Shown in pieces: positions 12,995 to 13,618 of a stretch of DNA of 13,618 nt. The position numbers and the translations under genes are program-made. The notes beneath the pieces were generated by a model. It saw nothing but the letters and a program-made list of their open reading frames with translations. It did no database searches and had not been told where the DNA came from. The number at the start of each line of letters is the position of its first letter. Position 1 is the first letter of the stretch. The DNA comes from an uncultured Clostridia bacterium (GTDB lineage: Bacteria > Bacillota > Clostridia > Christensenellales > Aristaeellaceae), in assembly GCA_945877525.1 (NCBI GenBank), contig CAMDVP010000056.1:1-13618 (forward strand), given 5' to 3'.

Positions 12995-13035
12995 GTCCCA
13001 GTAGCTCAGTTGGATAGAGCCACACGCCTCCTAAG
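12995..13035 (+). pseudogene. 5' half of tRNA-Arg(CCU), broken in the anticodon arm
   Basis: The acceptor strand GTCCCAG (12995-13001), TA, D-arm GCTC...GAGC, and the anticodon loop CTCCTAA with anticodon CCT (13030-13032) are all present. After G13035 the sequence turns to AAAGAGCTCGACT and no 3' anticodon stem, T-arm or matching CTGGGAC acceptor strand follows. The break falls at the same CCTCCTAAG core (13027-13035) as the fragment 94 bases upstream, as expected of an integration event inside the anticodon loop. Confidence 0.7.
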
Positions 13036-13140
13036 AAAGAGCTCGACTATCACGCTTTCGAAGGATGGAAAGTATAAACGGAGTAGAACTTCCGAATAGG
13101 CATATGCCTTGTGCTTTCCTCCCAAATGTTTTCAATCACA

Positions 13141-13197
13141 AATGCCTGCTCTGTATCGTCCCTAATCCAGGGCTTTTGATACAAAGCAGGCATTTTT
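13141..13197 (+). terminator. Long-stem intrinsic terminator
   Basis: AATGCCTGCT pairs with AGCAGGCATT, and after one mismatch TGTATC pairs with GATACA, giving a 16-bp stem (13141-13157 with 13178-13194). A T-run follows on the plus strand. The minus strand has only a weak T-stretch after it, so it is best as a plus-strand terminator, yet it also stands 107 bases past the SDR stop and may serve that gene. No plus-strand gene is visible before it; it probably once ended the broken tRNA transcript or a lost gene. Confidence 0.75.
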
Positions 13198-13300
13198 CTT
13201 ATTTGGGTCAATATTTTGTCATGCGCAAATAAAACAGGTTAATTTCCCCTTGACAAAACAACTTCCATCGCGGGTCGTCTCCTCTTTTTTGTGAAAGCAC

Positions 13301-13618
13301 TCAGGGCTGCTTGCCGATGTAGGCCAGGATGCCGCCGTCCACATACAGGATGTGGCCGTTGACAAAGTTGGACGCGTCAGAGGCCAGGAACACCGCGGGC
13401 GCGCCCAGATCCTCCGGGTCGCCCCAGCGGTTGGCGGGAGTTTTCGCCAGGATGAACTGGTCGAAGGGATGACGGCTGCCATCGGGCTGCACCTCGCGCA
13501 GGGGCGCGGTTTGCGGCGTGGCGATGTAGCCCGGGCCAATGCCGTTGCACTGAATGTTGTATCCGCCGTACTCGGAGGCGATGTTCTTGGTCAGCATCTT
13601 CAGGCCGCCCTTGGCCGC
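13301..13618 (-). CDS. SDR oxidoreductase, gluconate 5-dehydrogenase-like (C-terminal part, runs off window)
   Basis: The last 105 residues of a short-chain dehydrogenase/reductase; the start lies beyond base 13618. The visible part opens with AAKGGLKMLTKN, where Lys3 is the catalytic lysine of the YxxxK motif and the tyrosine is just outside the window. CNGIGPGYIATP is the family's PG motif, and the end VNGHILYVDGGILAYIGKQP is characteristic of gluconate 5-dehydrogenases (5-keto-D-gluconate to D-gluconate with NAD(P)H). KduD-type enzymes are the alternative. DNA here is much richer in GC than the rest of the window, suggesting core chromosome. It ends in TGA at 13301-13303. The 100 bases beyond the stop show no clear T-run terminator of their own. 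Confidence 0.88.
   Translation of the reverse strand, partial: AAKGGLKMLTKNIASEYGGYNIQCNGIGPGYIATPQTAPLREVQPDGSRHPFDQFILAKTPANRWGDPEDLGAPAVFLASDASNFVNGHILYVDGGILAYIGKQP

Noticed and set aside
12933..13035. A circularly permuted tRNA-Arg gene (3' half placed before 5' half)
   Set aside because: The order is right, but the 3' piece has no strand complementary to the acceptor GTCCCAG, and the 3' anticodon stem does not fit the 5' piece well. A split attachment site explains it better.

Overview
The window looks like part of a gut-type Firmicute (Clostridia) chromosome. The evidence is strong AGGAGG ribosome binding sites, a TTGAAT/TATAAT promoter, a Tn4451-family mobilisable element, a DUF4367-type anti-sigma protein and a lantibiotic-immunity-type ABC transporter. 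Almost every gene is on the minus strand, so transcription runs from high to low coordinates. The exact genus cannot be read from the sequence.

Region 1 (about 1-5521) is one apparent operon. In order of transcription it holds a sigma-70-like factor (5429), its membrane-anchored anti-sigma-like partner (DUF4367), an 88-residue secreted protein that probably starts at TTG, a 395-residue secreted protein, two ABC-2-type permeases and an ABC ATPase with an 'E-loop'. A strong hairpin terminator closes it at 44-79. A promoter lies just upstream of the sigma gene. A 10-bp hairpin buries the Shine-Dalgarno of the small secreted gene, and another strong hairpin lies between the two secreted genes. 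My inference is a self-contained envelope-stress or peptide-antibiotic response unit in which sigma/anti-sigma replaces the usual two-component system.

Region 2 (about 5668-12570) is a Tn4451-like integrative mobilisable element. In transcription order it holds a truncated TnpX serine recombinase, TnpV, a 44-residue membrane peptide, a DUF3847 accessory protein, a hairpin-rich putative oriT, a MobA/MobL (MobQ) relaxase, a cysteine-rich VLP protein, an AlbA_2/ATPase-type winged-helix regulator as likely cargo, and TnpW. The regulator gene carries 12-bp GGGTGATAAA repeats both over its promoter and inside its own coding sequence, where they encode a GDK repeat. The recombinase has lost its catalytic N-terminus, so the element can probably no longer excise by itself.

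Region 3 (about 12571-13200) has no convincing gene. It holds a doubtful plus-strand ORF, three 10-bp AAAGGC repeats resembling integrase arm sites, a piece resembling the 3' half of tRNA-Arg(CCU), a clear 5' half of tRNA-Arg(CCU) ending at the same CCTCCTAAG core, and a strong terminator. This looks like an integration scar with several successive insertions.

Region 4 (13301-13618) is the GC-rich C-terminal part of an SDR oxidoreductase, most like gluconate 5-dehydrogenase, and is probably chromosomal backbone. Whether the region 1 operon is cargo of the mobile element or the chromosomal neighbour of its end cannot be settled here, because tnpW is normally near the end of this element family.
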